Below, piece by piece: positions 52,098-62,415 of a stretch of DNA of 64,000 nt. This DNA is from Paradesertivirga sp965650335. Its GTDB lineage: Bacteria; Bacteroidota; Bacteroidia; Sphingobacteriales; Sphingobacteriaceae. Location of the stretch: the NCBI GenBank assembly GCA_965650335.1, contig CBFGOI010000011.1:1-64000 (forward strand), given 5' to 3'. Within the stretch, counting starts at the first letter, position 1. Each line of letters opens with the position of its first letter. Both the position numbers and the translations under genes were made by a program. The notes under the pieces were generated by a model, which ran no database searches, was not told the origin of the DNA, and was given only the letters and a program-made list of their open reading frames with translations.

Positions 52098-54803
52098 ATG
52101 AAAATCACATCTGCTTTTTTTCTGTCTGTGCTCATATGTTCAGCTTTGTTTACAGGATTTTCTTCAGACGAAGATCCTATAAAAGAGTTGCTTTTGAAGA
52201 TCGAACGGTATCACGATAATTACACTTCCGAGAAAGTTCATATTCATACCGATAAGCCATATTACAGCATCGGCGATACCATTTGGTTCAAAGCCTATGT
52301 TGTAAATGCCGACAGAAATCGATTGTCGGGCCTAAGCAAAATTCTATACGTCGATCTCATCAATGAAAAAGATTCTATAAAGAAAACCCTGCGGCTTCCA
52401 ATTATTTCCGGTTTATCATGGGGCGATTTCACTTTGTCTGATTCTCTAACTGAAGGAAATTATCGAATAAGGGCCTACACCAATTGGATGCGGAATTTTG
52501 ATGAGGCATATTTTTTCGATAAGAACCTCAAAATTGGAAACTCGTTCTCGAGTCAGGTTGTGAGTAACGTACAATATAGTTTTTCTCAAACCGGAATCAA
52601 GGAACATGTAGACGCCGGAATTATCTACTCCAGACTTAACGGCGAGCCTTTAGCCGGCAAACAGGTTAATTATGCCATTGAACTTGATAACCGGAGTGTT
52701 TTAAAAGGCAAAGGTGTTACAGACAGCAATGGCAAACTGCTTATAAAATTTACAAATAGTCAGCCATTTATTCTTAAATCAGGAAAAATCAATACTTCCC
52801 TTAAAGTTGATTCGCAAACGATCGTAAACAAAGTTTTTCCGATAAAAGCTACTTCTGCAAATGTCGATGTTCAGTTTTTTCCGGAAGGCGGTTCCTTACT
52901 TAACAATATACGATCGAAAATTGCTTTTAAAGTCGTTGGAGCCGACGGAGTGGGCAGAAATGCTACTGGATATGTTCAGGAAGACAGCGCGACCAAAATA
53001 GTGGAATTCAGCTCCGATTATGCCGGAATGGGAAGTTTTTTATTTACTCCTTTAAAGGGCAATCGCTATACTGCTATAATTCGGTTTGAAGATGGTTCGG
53101 AAAAAAAGCTGGATCTGCCTAAAGCAGCTGATACAGGATATATATTAACAGTAAATAACAACGACAGTGAGAATTTAGGAGTTAAAGTTTCCGCGGTGAC
53201 TGAGATCCCCAATCAGGAAGTTATACTTGTGGGGCAATCAAATGGAATTGTGCATTTTGTTTCTAAGAATAAATTGGATAAGAATTTTTTATCAGCCTCG
53301 CTATCCAAAAAACGTTTTCCCTCCGGCATAGTACAATTCACTTTGTTCAATTCTTCCTATCAGCCATTGGCAGAAAGATTGGTGTTTATTCGCCATAGTT
53401 CGCCGCTTTCAATACGTTTTACAACGGATAAAGAAACTTATAGCGTAAGAGAAAAGATTAAAATGACCTTGAATGCAGCCGACTCTGCCGGTAAACCTGC
53501 GCAAGGTGCGTTTTCAATAGCAGTTACCAATGAATCTCAGATACCTTTTGATGATGTTAATGAGACGACCATATTATCAAATTTGTTGCTGAGCTCAGAA
53601 CTGAAGGGCTACATAGAAACTCCAAACTATTATTTTACCGAGGTTAATTCACAGAAGGATAAAGCATTGGATAATCTGATGCTTACACAAGGCTGGAGAA
53701 AGTTCGACTGGAAAAATCTGACAGCCGGGATATATCCGCTACTGACGTTTAAGCCCGAACGGAATATCAGCGTAAGTGGGAGAGTTTTTAATTTGAACGG
53801 AACACCTGCTGTGGGAGGTAAGGTAATGCTGCTGACTTCGAGAGGAACTGGTATGGTACTCGATACGATAACTGATGCAGAAGGCAGATTTAATTTTGAA
53901 AATTTGAGTTTTAATGATAGTACCACCTTTATAGTGCAGGCCCGAAATGCCCGGGATAAAAAGAATGTTGAGATTGTGCTTGACAGGATTCCGGCGCAAC
54001 CGGTTACAAAGAATAAAAATGCTGCGGCTGCAGAAATAAACGTTAACCAATCCCTAATCACTTATCTTAAAAATCGTAGCGAGCAATTTGCCGAAATGCG
54101 AAAAAATGGGTTATTCCGTCGGAGTATTGTACTTGCCGAAGTTAAAATTACCGAAGTAAAGCCAAAAGTTAAAGAGTCGAGCAATCTTAATGGAGCTGGG
54201 AATGCAGACGCCGTTCTTGTTGCTGCGGATTTACAGGACTGTCAGAATTTAGCCATTTGCTTACAGGGGCGGGTAGCCGGTTTAATTATTCAAAATGGTG
54301 TGGCGTATTTAAGCAGAAATATGTCGAGTTCATTTTCCGGACCTGTTCCGATGCAACTTATTGTTGATGGAATGAATGTTGAACCTTCTTTTCTCTCAGT
54401 TATTAGCCCGAACGACGTAGAAACAATAGAAATATTGAAAAGTATCGGAAACACTGCCATTTACGGCATCAGAGGCGGCGGGGGAGTAATGATAATAACA
54501 ACAAAAAGAGGTGAGCGCAATATGTCTGCACGCAGTTTTGCCCCGGGCATCGCCTCCTTTAAGCCTCAGGGATATTACCTTGGGCGCCAGTTTTATTCAC
54601 CTGTTTATGATGGTCCGGTAAATCCTTTGCCTGATTTACGCACTACTATTTTTTGGGCGCCTAATGTTTTAACCTCTGCGAATGGTAAAGCTTCTGTGGA
54701 ATTTTTTGCCTCAGACAAACCCGGAGTCTATAAAGCTGTTATTGAGGGTCTGGACTTAAAAGGTTCTTTAGTGCGACAAATACATCGATTTAACGTGAAA
54801 TGA
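52098..54803 (+). CDS. MG2-domain protein with a C-terminal TonB-plug-like domain
   Basis: A 901-residue exported protein. After a signal peptide it starts with a macroglobulin MG2 domain (VHIHTDKPYYSIGDTIWFKAYV), then several immunoglobulin-like and carboxypeptidase-like beta domains (near 555-610), and near residues 700-810 a TonB-receptor plug-like domain (LQGRVAGL, IVDGMNV, ETIEILKSIGNTAIYGIRGGGGVMIITT). No beta-barrel follows. Such proteins are frequent in Bacteroidota, and the plug may dock to an outer-membrane partner. Its stop overlaps the next start by 4 bp. Confidence 0.75.
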   Translation: MKITSAFFLSVLICSALFTGFSSDEDPIKELLLKIERYHDNYTSEKVHIHTDKPYYSIGDTIWFKAYVVNADRNRLSGLSKILYVDLINEKDSIKKTLRLPIISGLSWGDFTLSDSLTEGNYRIRAYTNWMRNFDEAYFFDKNLKIGNSFSSQVVSNVQYSFSQTGIKEHVDAGIIYSRLNGEPLAGKQVNYAIELDNRSVLKGKGVTDSNGKLLIKFTNSQPFILKSGKINTSLKVDSQTIVNKVFPIKATSANVDVQFFPEGGSLLNNIRSKIAFKVVGADGVGRNATGYVQEDSATKIVEFSSDYAGMGSFLFTPLKGNRYTAIIRFEDGSEKKLDLPKAADTGYILTVNNNDSENLGVKVSAVTEIPNQEVILVGQSNGIVHFVSKNKLDKNFLSASLSKKRFPSGIVQFTLFNSSYQPLAERLVFIRHSSPLSIRFTTDKETYSVREKIKMTLNAADSAGKPAQGAFSIAVTNESQIPFDDVNETTILSNLLLSSELKGYIETPNYYFTEVNSQKDKALDNLMLTQGWRKFDWKNLTAGIYPLLTFKPERNISVSGRVFNLNGTPAVGGKVMLLTSRGTGMVLDTITDAEGRFNFENLSFNDSTTFIVQARNARDKKNVEIVLDRIPAQPVTKNKNAAAAEINVNQSLITYLKNRSEQFAEMRKNGLFRRSIVLAEVKITEVKPKVKESSNLNGAGNADAVLVAADLQDCQNLAICLQGRVAGLIIQNGVAYLSRNMSSSFSGPVPMQLIVDGMNVEPSFLSVISPNDVETIEILKSIGNTAIYGIRGGGGVMIITTKRGERNMSARSFAPGIASFKPQGYYLGRQFYSPVYDGPVNPLPDLRTTIFWAPNVLTSANGKASVEFFASDKPGVYKAVIEGLDLKGSLVRQIHRFNVK

Positions 54804-55561
54804 ATTCTATTAAAATAACTATAAAAGAAAAAATAGCTCTTTTAACTCTGGACAAAGGAAGGTCCAATGCCATTGGTGCCGAAATGGTAATGGAGTTAAA
54901 GGACATGATTCAAAATATCGAAAAAGACGAGAATGTTTCGGGAGTGATTTTAACGGGCAAAGATGAATATTTTACCGCCGGGCTCGACTTGATGGAGCTT
55001 TTCGATTATTCAGAAAATCAGATTAAGGAATTTTGGGAACAATACTTTGCTCTTATTCATGCTCTGGCAGCTTTCAAAAAGCCACTGATAGCAGCAATAA
55101 ACGGCCATGCCCCGGCCGCAGGAACAATTCTTTGTCTGTGCTGCGATTACAGAGTTATGGCTCAAGGAGAATTTCCAATAGGATTAAATGAAATTGCTTT
55201 GGGAATCATCGTTCCAGACAGTTTTTTTCAGTTATATGCCTCTTGTATTGGCCGGCAAAAAGCCAGCAAATATCTGCTGGAAGCTAAATTAATGAATCCA
55301 AATGAAGCTTTAGGTATTGGTTTAGTCGACGAGGTGGTGAATGCAAGTTCTTTAATTAATACAGCAGTTAAACAAATGCAGAAATACCTTCAATTTAATA
55401 AAGTGGTTTGGCAGGAGAGTAAGCAGAACATCAGAAGAAACCTGGTTTTTTCGGTTCAGCCTCATCAGCCAGATATTATAAAAAAAATATTGGAAGAGTG
55501 GTGGGCTCCCTATAACCGATCAATTTTACAAACTATTATACAGAACTTTAAAAAATCTTAA
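54800..55561 (+). CDS. Enoyl-CoA hydratase/isomerase family protein
   Basis: A 253-residue crotonase-fold enzyme with the oxyanion-hole segments FTAGLDL and NGHAPAAGTILCLCCDYRV. The usual catalytic Glu positions of true enoyl-CoA hydratases are not clearly present, so it may be an isomerase or another crotonase-family reaction. It overlaps the upstream gene by 4 bp. Confidence 0.8.
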   Translation: MNSIKITIKEKIALLTLDKGRSNAIGAEMVMELKDMIQNIEKDENVSGVILTGKDEYFTAGLDLMELFDYSENQIKEFWEQYFALIHALAAFKKPLIAAINGHAPAAGTILCLCCDYRVMAQGEFPIGLNEIALGIIVPDSFFQLYASCIGRQKASKYLLEAKLMNPNEALGIGLVDEVVNASSLINTAVKQMQKYLQFNKVVWQESKQNIRRNLVFSVQPHQPDIIKKILEEWWAPYNRSILQTIIQNFKKS

Positions 55562-55600
55562 ATTTGCATATCATCAATCCTGTATAAAAATTCTTGTAGA

Positions 55601-55897
55601 ATGAATATTCTTAGTGCCGGAACAGAAACAGAAGTTGAAACTTTTACCCTCGAAGAGATTTTGACGAGTATAAAAGCCAATCATCGGTTAATTTTATGGA
55701 ACGATGATGTAAATACTTTTGAGCACGTAATCTACTGCCTGGTAAAGTATCTGGATTATAATCATAATCAAGCCGAAAATATAGCGTGGACCATTCACAA
55801 TGATGGCAAATGCGCTGTACTTGAGGGGTCTTTTACCGAACTCGAAGTATATCGGAAAATTCTTCAACAGGAAGGGCTTACAGTCACCATAGATTAG
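55601..55897 (+). CDS. clpS: ATP-dependent Clp protease adaptor ClpS
   Basis: A 98-residue adaptor with LILWNDDVNTFEHVI and the CAVLEGSFTELEVY helix, matching ClpS. It delivers N-degron substrates to ClpA or ClpC. The N-terminal extension is short. Confidence 0.93.
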   Translation: MNILSAGTETEVETFTLEEILTSIKANHRLILWNDDVNTFEHVIYCLVKYLDYNHNQAENIAWTIHNDGKCAVLEGSFTELEVYRKILQQEGLTVTID

Positions 55898-56030
55898 ATT
55901 TATGGCCGTTAACTGATTCTGTTCTTCATCTCCTTTTATAGTAATAAAGTAGTTACTGCCTGCATATTCATGGTTGAATGCCTTTTCTTTGCACGTTGTT
56001 TGTTGATAAGTAAAGAAAAAAACTTTAAAA

Positions 56031-58499
56031 ATGAGGCTCTTATATATTTTAATTACGTTTTTTACTCTTTGTACGCAAGTTGTTTCTGCTCAAAATCCTG
56101 TCGGAGATGTACGAGGAAAAGTGGTAGATTCCGGCACTAAAAAGCCAATCGACTTTGCAACAGTAGCCTTAATTGATTCAACTTCCGGGAAAGCAATTAA
56201 ATCTGCGCAAAGTGATTTAGCGGGCCAATTTATCTTGTCAAATCTTCCATTCGGAAGTTATATCGTAAAAGTAAGTTTTGTCGGTTTTCAGCCTTATTCT
56301 AATCCTGTTGTTATCTCTCAAAAAAATTCCAGGATAGATCTTGGCCTTCTCCCATTAGTGCAAAACAAAGACAATGTTTTAAAGCAGGTTACTGTAGAGG
56401 GACAGCGAAGTTCTATGCAATTAGGTGTTGATCGAAAAGTGTTCAATGTAGAGCAAAGTTTAGTAAGCGAGGGTGGTTCGGCAACTGACTTACTCGCTAA
56501 CGTTCCAACTGTTTCAGTTGATATCGATGGAAATATCAACCTTCGGGGTTCGGGCAGTGTTCGGGTTTTAATTGATGGAAGGCCTTCGGCTATCGGCGGT
56601 GGAGATATTTCAACCATTTTACAGGCCTTGCCTGCAAGTTCTATTGAAAGCATAGAGTTAATCACCAATCCCTCCTCTAAGTACGATCCTGAAGGTCAAA
56701 CAGGAATTATCAATATCGTTTTAAAGAAAAATAAAAAAGTAGGTGTTAATGGCGCCGTTTCCCTATCTGCCGGTACACAGGAAAACTACAATACCAGTAC
56801 TAATTTAAGCTACCGCGATGGGAATGTGAATGTTTACGGAAACTATGGCTTTCGATATGGTACACGTATTGGCGGTGGATTTAATAATACATCTTTCATA
56901 AATAACGGGCAGACATTTAATAGTTCGAGCGGCCAGCGACAAAATGTAGGGAATAACGCAAAGGCTGGAGTTGACTACTATATCAACAAGAAAACTACGA
57001 TTGGGGCTTCAGCGAATATAAACTTCCGGAATGGTGAGGATACAGAAGATATCAATTATGTATATCAAAATTATCTGAATACATATTCTAACGGAACCAG
57101 TCTTAGGAGCTCTGAAGGAAACGAGAAAGATAAAGGTTATGATTTAGCGCTTGATTTTAGCAGAAAGTTTAAAAGGCAAGGCGAGGAATTAATGGCAAAT
57201 TTTAGCTTCGGCCAGAGTTCTGAAGATGGAGTATCAACCTTCAATCAGAGTTTTTTTTACCCCCAAAGGGATATCAAAGATTCAATAGACAGGAGGGTTA
57301 ATGTAAATGGTGAAAAACGGAAAAATTATAATATACAAGCAGATTATACTCTGCCAATCACTGAAAAGCAAAAGTTTGAAGCAGGTTACCGCACAACGAT
57401 CGGACTTCGGAACGAAGATCAGTCCTCAGAGAAATTAAATCCTGTTTCAGGTAACCTTGAAAATGATTATCAACTAACCGATGATTTTTCTTCAGAAGAT
57501 ATTGTACATGCTTTATATATCAATTATCAAAATCAGGTAAACGGGGGATTTGGCTTCCAGACCGGCTTGCGTGCAGAACAGGCCTATCTTAATACAGAAT
57601 ACACCGCAACCGACGGAACGACATTCCAGCCAACAGGAGCAAAAGGGAACCTTGATTATTTTCGAATTTATCCCAGTATCTTTTTAACTCAAAAGTTGAA
57701 AGGCGAAAATCAGTTGCAATTAAGCTATACACGCAGAGTTAACCGGCCGCGTGGCTGGCAGGTCAATCCGTTTTTGAACGTTACCGATCCCAATAATCTT
57801 CGTATGGGGAATCCAAATTTGAAGCCTGAGGATATCCATTCGGTAGAGTTTAGTTATATGAAATTTTGGAAGGCTTTAACTTTTACATCGACCTTATTTA
57901 CCAGGCAGGTAAATGATGTGGTTCAAAGTTACCGCACAGTTTTAAGTGGCGATACAACATTGTCGCAGTTTATCAACCTAAGTAAAACCCGGGCATCAGG
58001 TTTAGAATTAATCAGCAGGGCTGATATTTCAAAAGGCTTTAATATTACGGCCAATGTGAATATATTTTACAATAAGTTTTTTGGAAATGCTCAGTTCGGC
58101 TTAAAACCGAACGATGGGTATAATTGGAACTCGAATTTAACATCTACTTTTAAGCTTCCTCTAAATTTATCCGGCCAGATTAATATGAACTATATGGCGC
58201 CCAGGGTAATGGCACAAGGTCGGGGAAAAGAAATGTTTGGAATGGATGCCGCTTTACGTTTAGATATGATGAAAAAAAAGGCAAGCTTGTCATTTAATAT
58301 GCGCGATGTATTCAATACCAGAAAGTGGGGAATGGTGACTGAAACCGACCAGTTGATCTCTGAATTCCAACGTCGTATGCAGGGCAGACAGGCAAACTTA
58401 ACGTTTAGTTACCGCTTTGGTCAGTCAGATTTGCCCCAACGTAATAAGCGTCCAGAGAAAGATTCTCAAAATCAGCCAATGGACGAGCCGCAGTTCTAG
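56031..58499 (+). CDS. TonB-dependent outer-membrane receptor (OMP_b-brl_3 type)
   Basis: An 822-residue outer-membrane protein: signal peptide, carboxypeptidase-like regulatory domain (residues 25-100), TonB plug (about 120-230, with VLIDGRPS and SIELITNPSSKYDPEG) and a long C-terminal barrel ending in aromatic residues before a polar tail. This subclass lacks a SusD partner. Substrate unknown. Confidence 0.9.
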   Translation: MRLLYILITFFTLCTQVVSAQNPVGDVRGKVVDSGTKKPIDFATVALIDSTSGKAIKSAQSDLAGQFILSNLPFGSYIVKVSFVGFQPYSNPVVISQKNSRIDLGLLPLVQNKDNVLKQVTVEGQRSSMQLGVDRKVFNVEQSLVSEGGSATDLLANVPTVSVDIDGNINLRGSGSVRVLIDGRPSAIGGGDISTILQALPASSIESIELITNPSSKYDPEGQTGIINIVLKKNKKVGVNGAVSLSAGTQENYNTSTNLSYRDGNVNVYGNYGFRYGTRIGGGFNNTSFINNGQTFNSSSGQRQNVGNNAKAGVDYYINKKTTIGASANINFRNGEDTEDINYVYQNYLNTYSNGTSLRSSEGNEKDKGYDLALDFSRKFKRQGEELMANFSFGQSSEDGVSTFNQSFFYPQRDIKDSIDRRVNVNGEKRKNYNIQADYTLPITEKQKFEAGYRTTIGLRNEDQSSEKLNPVSGNLENDYQLTDDFSSEDIVHALYINYQNQVNGGFGFQTGLRAEQAYLNTEYTATDGTTFQPTGAKGNLDYFRIYPSIFLTQKLKGENQLQLSYTRRVNRPRGWQVNPFLNVTDPNNLRMGNPNLKPEDIHSVEFSYMKFWKALTFTSTLFTRQVNDVVQSYRTVLSGDTTLSQFINLSKTRASGLELISRADISKGFNITANVNIFYNKFFGNAQFGLKPNDGYNWNSNLTSTFKLPLNLSGQINMNYMAPRVMAQGRGKEMFGMDAALRLDMMKKKASLSFNMRDVFNTRKWGMVTETDQLISEFQRRMQGRQANLTFSYRFGQSDLPQRNKRPEKDSQNQPMDEPQF

Positions 58500-58664
58500 T
58501 TATTTCAATCTGCAGTTGTTTTTTATGATTGAGGCATTATCATAGTATTAAGCTCTATATTCCTTTTTGGTCGAAAGAATAGAATATTTAAGAATAAAAT
58601 CCAATATTCGCTCCAATATCCTGTAATTGGAAATCATCTAAGAACTAATTTAAGCTTGCAGCTC

Positions 58665-59912
58665 ATGGCCAATAAAAACCCCTATCTTTTTCCCTTCATT
58701 CTGATAACATCGTTATTCTTTTTATGGGGATTTGCTCACAACCTCGATCCAATTTTAATTCCGCATTTACAAAAGTCGTTTACTTTAACAACCGTGCAGG
58801 CAACTTTGATAGATTCCGCGGTTTTTATAGCTTATTTTATTATGGCAATACCGGCGGGTATTATAATGAAGAAATATGGCTACAAAACTGGCATAATTAT
58901 CGGTCTTTTACTGTTTGCCTTTGGTTCATTTCTATTCGTTCCTGCGGCAGATAACCAGTCCTACAACTTCTTTTTGATTGCATTATTCATTATAGCCTGT
59001 GGTTTAACAATCTTAGAAACAGCAGCAAATCCGTATGCATCATCACTGGGAGATCCGGAAACTTCTACACAACGGCTGAATCTTGCGCAATCGTTTAACG
59101 GTTTGGCAGCTGCAATGGCACCCGTTATCGGAGCGAGAATTATCCTAACAAAAGGATATACCGATGCAGAATTAGATGTCATGTCTGCAAGTGCCAGACA
59201 AATGGCCTTGGCCGCAGAGGCATCATCAGTGAAAATGCCTTATATGATTTTAGGCACAGTTTTACTTATAATCGCTATAATTTTTGCGTTTACCAAATTG
59301 CCAAAAATTCAAAATACCGACGAGCATTTGGAAAGCGAAAGTATCTTTCATGCCTTCAAACACAAACATTTATCGTGGGGAGTTGCCGCGCAGTTTTTCT
59401 ATGTCGGGGCACAGGTTTCTGTATTTAGCCTTTTTATTTTATACGCCACTAAATCTGCCGATATAAGCGCAATAACCGCTGCAGATTATTTAGGAGCCTG
59501 TGGAATCGCATTTTTAATCGGGCGCTTTATCGGCACCTTTTTAATGCGATTTATTAAACCGCACAAATTATTGGCACTGTATGCAATTATCAATGTAATA
59601 CTTTGTCTTGTGGCAATTTACGGGCACGGAATGATCACTGTGTATACGGTTATTGGAATATGTTTTTTTATGTCCATTATGTTTCCTACCATTTTTGCAT
59701 TAGGAATAAAAGGATTAGGAGGGGATACAGAGTTTGGAAGTAGTTTAATTATTATGGCGATAGTTGGTGGAGCTATTTTACCTCGTCTTTTTGCTATGAT
59801 AGCAGATTCTACAAATAACATTCAAAATGGATACATAATTCCCTTAATCTGTTTTATTGTGATTGCCATATTTGGATTAAGTGGATATAAAATAATTAAA
59901 GCTAAATCATAG
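58665..59912 (+). CDS. fucP: L-fucose:H+ symporter (MFS)
   Basis: A 415-residue FucP-like major-facilitator protein from the ATG at 58665. It has twelve hydrophobic segments and the family-typical FLWGFAHNLDPILIPHLQ opening and ETAANPYASSLGDP loop. It starts a fucose operon whose enzymes act without phosphorylation. Confidence 0.9.
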   Translation: MANKNPYLFPFILITSLFFLWGFAHNLDPILIPHLQKSFTLTTVQATLIDSAVFIAYFIMAIPAGIIMKKYGYKTGIIIGLLLFAFGSFLFVPAADNQSYNFFLIALFIIACGLTILETAANPYASSLGDPETSTQRLNLAQSFNGLAAAMAPVIGARIILTKGYTDAELDVMSASARQMALAAEASSVKMPYMILGTVLLIIAIIFAFTKLPKIQNTDEHLESESIFHAFKHKHLSWGVAAQFFYVGAQVSVFSLFILYATKSADISAITAADYLGACGIAFLIGRFIGTFLMRFIKPHKLLALYAIINVILCLVAIYGHGMITVYTVIGICFFMSIMFPTIFALGIKGLGGDTEFGSSLIIMAIVGGAILPRLFAMIADSTNNIQNGYIIPLICFIVIAIFGLSGYKIIKAKS

Positions 59913-59922
59913 ATTTTTAATA

Positions 59923-60687
59923 ATGTTCAGTTTAAAAAATAAACAGGCCGTAATTACCGGCGGCGGAAGCGGAATCGGAAAAGCAATTTCTCTGCTTTTC
60001 GCCCAGCAGGGGGCCATTGTTCACATCATAGAATTGAATTCTGACAATGCACAACAGGCTGTAAAAGAAATAAAGGAGAATGGAGCGGAGGCGTATTCGT
60101 ATAGTGCGGACGTAAGCAAACAGGATCAAATTATTTCGGTTTTTAACAAGATCGGTAAGATTGATATCCTGGTAAATAATGCCGGAATTGCTCATGTAGG
60201 GAAAGTAGAAGGTACTTCTGAAGAAGATTTTGAAAGGGTATATAGCGTAAATGTTAAGGGAGCATATAATTGCCTTTACGCAGCAGTTCCTTTAATGAAG
60301 GCACAGGGCGGTGGCGCTATCGTGAATATGGCATCCATTGCATCTTCCGTTGGCATAGCCGATCGCTTTGCCTATTCAATGAGCAAAGGCGCTATCCATG
60401 CCATGAGTATGTCCATTGCTCGGGATTATTTAGATGATAAGATCCGGAGCAACTCGATTTCACCGGCAAGGGTTCATACACCGTTTGTAGATGGATTCAT
60501 TGCTAAAAACTATCCCGGTAAGGAAGAAGAAATATTTGAAAAACTATCAAAAAGTCAGCCGATTGGCAGGATGGGTAAACCTGAAGAAGTTGCAGCATTA
60601 GCCCTTTTTCTATGTTCGGATGAAGCAGGCTTTATTACCGGCTGCGATTATCCTATTGATGGAGGATTTATAAAACTTAACAATTAA
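59923..60687 (+). CDS. SDR oxidoreductase, probable 2-keto-3-deoxy-L-fuconate dehydrogenase
   Basis: A 254-residue short-chain dehydrogenase with the GGGSGIG motif (13-19), NNAG (85-88) and Ser138-Tyr151-Lys155. In the non-phosphorylating fucose route one SDR makes the lactone and another makes 2,4-diketo-3-deoxy-fuconate; its place next to the FAH-family hydrolase favours the latter. Gap to the next gene is 12 bp. Confidence 0.8.
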   Translation: MFSLKNKQAVITGGGSGIGKAISLLFAQQGAIVHIIELNSDNAQQAVKEIKENGAEAYSYSADVSKQDQIISVFNKIGKIDILVNNAGIAHVGKVEGTSEEDFERVYSVNVKGAYNCLYAAVPLMKAQGGGAIVNMASIASSVGIADRFAYSMSKGAIHAMSMSIARDYLDDKIRSNSISPARVHTPFVDGFIAKNYPGKEEEIFEKLSKSQPIGRMGKPEEVAALALFLCSDEAGFITGCDYPIDGGFIKLNN

Positions 60688-60699
60688 GGTAAAAACGAT

Positions 60700-61557
60700 A
60701 TGAAACTTATAAGATTCGGAGAACTTTACAAAGAGAAACCAGGAGTAATAATTGACGATGTGTACTATGATGTATCAGCTTTTGGGGAAGACTTTAATGA
60801 AAATTTTTTTGAAAGCGACGGACTTTCAAGACTTGAAAATTACCTTAAAATAAATCAGGGGAAACTTCAGCCAATCCCCGAAGGCAGCCGTATCGGCTCA
60901 CCAATTGCAAGACCATCAAAAATTCTTTGCATCGGCTTAAACTATGCCGATCATGCCATTGAAACAGGTGCGCCGATTCCTCCTGAGCCGGTTTTATTTA
61001 TGAAATCCACCACGGCCTTAGTAGGTCCCTTTGACAATATCGTTATCCCTAAAAACTCAGTGAAAACCGACTGGGAAGTTGAGTTAGCCTTTGTAATAGG
61101 CAAAAAAGCGAGTTACGTAGACGAGTCGGAAGCTATGGATTATGTAGCCGGATATTGTTTGCATAATGATGTTTCTGAGCGGGCTTTTCAGCTTGAACGC
61201 AATGGAACCTGGGATAAAGGTAAAGGTTGTGATACATTTGCACCAATTGGTCCGTTTTTGGCAACAAAGGACGAGATCAGCGATCCTGACAACCTTCGTC
61301 TTTGGCTGAATGTAAACGGTCAAAAGATGCAGGACGGAAATACTAAAACATTTATTTTCAAAATCCCTTTTCTTATTTCCTACTTAAGCCAGTTCATGAC
61401 ATTGCTTCCGGGAGACATAATCTCCACAGGAACTCCGGCTGGTGTTGGCTTAGGCTTTAATCCGCCGGTGTATTTAAAGGCGGGAGATGTTGTAGAACTT
61501 GGTATTGATGGCTTAGGAACTTCAACTCAAAAAGTTGTCGCTTATGAAAAGAATTGA
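60700..61557 (+). CDS. Fumarylacetoacetate hydrolase-family enzyme, probable 2,4-diketo-3-deoxy-L-fuconate hydrolase
   Basis: A 285-residue enzyme with the metal-binding DWEVELAFVIG and a closing STGTPAGVG loop. Family members cleave beta-diketo acids; in fucose pathways the products are pyruvate and L-lactate. It overlaps the next gene by 14 bp. Confidence 0.85.
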   Translation: MKLIRFGELYKEKPGVIIDDVYYDVSAFGEDFNENFFESDGLSRLENYLKINQGKLQPIPEGSRIGSPIARPSKILCIGLNYADHAIETGAPIPPEPVLFMKSTTALVGPFDNIVIPKNSVKTDWEVELAFVIGKKASYVDESEAMDYVAGYCLHNDVSERAFQLERNGTWDKGKGCDTFAPIGPFLATKDEISDPDNLRLWLNVNGQKMQDGNTKTFIFKIPFLISYLSQFMTLLPGDIISTGTPAGVGLGFNPPVYLKAGDVVELGIDGLGTSTQKVVAYEKN

Positions 61558-62380
61558 TTCACATCAACACTTCTGGCGCTTTGATCCGGTAAGGGACTCG
61601 TGGATAAATGAGGATATGAAAACTATCCAGCGCGATTTTTTACCCGAAGATCTGGCTCCAATCCTTACAGAAAATAAAGTGGATGGATGTGTAGCTGTTC
61701 AGGCTGATCAATCAGAAGAGCAAAATGCTTTTCTTCTTGAACTTGCTGCGGCTAATCCTTTTATCAAAGGAGTTGTTGGTTGGGTCGACCTGAGAGCAAA
61801 TAATATAAAAGATAGTCTGGATTTTTACAAAGGCTTTGATAAGATGAAAGGCTTCCGCCATGTCTTACAAGGCGAAGAAGACCGGTCGTTAATGCTGAGG
61901 AGCGAATTTAAAAGAGGTATTTCTTTATTGGAAGATTACGAATATACCTACGACATTCTCATTTACCCCGACCAGTTGAAATATACAGAGGAGTTTGTTA
62001 AGAGTTTTCCGCACCAGCGGTTTGTGATAGATCATATCGCCAAGCCAAACATAAAAGGGAAAGACCTGGACGAATGGGCTAAAGATATCAGCGCGGTTGC
62101 ACGATATTCTAACGTCAGCTGTAAAGTTTCGGGCATGGTTACCGAAGCCGATTGGCAAAACTGGCAGTCGGAAGATTTTAACCCTTATCTTGAGGTGGTT
62201 TTTGAAGCATTCGGCACTAACAGGGTAATGTTCGGGTCAGACTGGCCGGTTTGCGAAGTTGCCGGTGGTTATTCTAAAGTGATTGAATTGGTCCGAAATT
62301 ATACCTCGCAATTGTCAGCGCACGAACAAGAGCTTTTTTGGGGCAGAAATGCTATAGATTTTTACAATTTAACTAATTAA
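61544..62380 (+). CDS. Amidohydrolase, probable L-fuconolactonase
   Basis: A 278-residue enzyme from the ATG at 61544, with the metal-binding DSHQHFW at the N-terminus, a VIDHIAKP segment and the C-terminal FGSDWPV Asp. It belongs to the amidohydrolase lactonase group that opens fucono-lactone. A start at 61535 is less likely. Confidence 0.85.
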   Translation: MKRIDSHQHFWRFDPVRDSWINEDMKTIQRDFLPEDLAPILTENKVDGCVAVQADQSEEQNAFLLELAAANPFIKGVVGWVDLRANNIKDSLDFYKGFDKMKGFRHVLQGEEDRSLMLRSEFKRGISLLEDYEYTYDILIYPDQLKYTEEFVKSFPHQRFVIDHIAKPNIKGKDLDEWAKDISAVARYSNVSCKVSGMVTEADWQNWQSEDFNPYLEVVFEAFGTNRVMFGSDWPVCEVAGGYSKVIELVRNYTSQLSAHEQELFWGRNAIDFYNLTN

Positions 62381-62415
62381 CATCTGGCCCGTTGGTGGCG
62401 GATAATTTTTAATCA

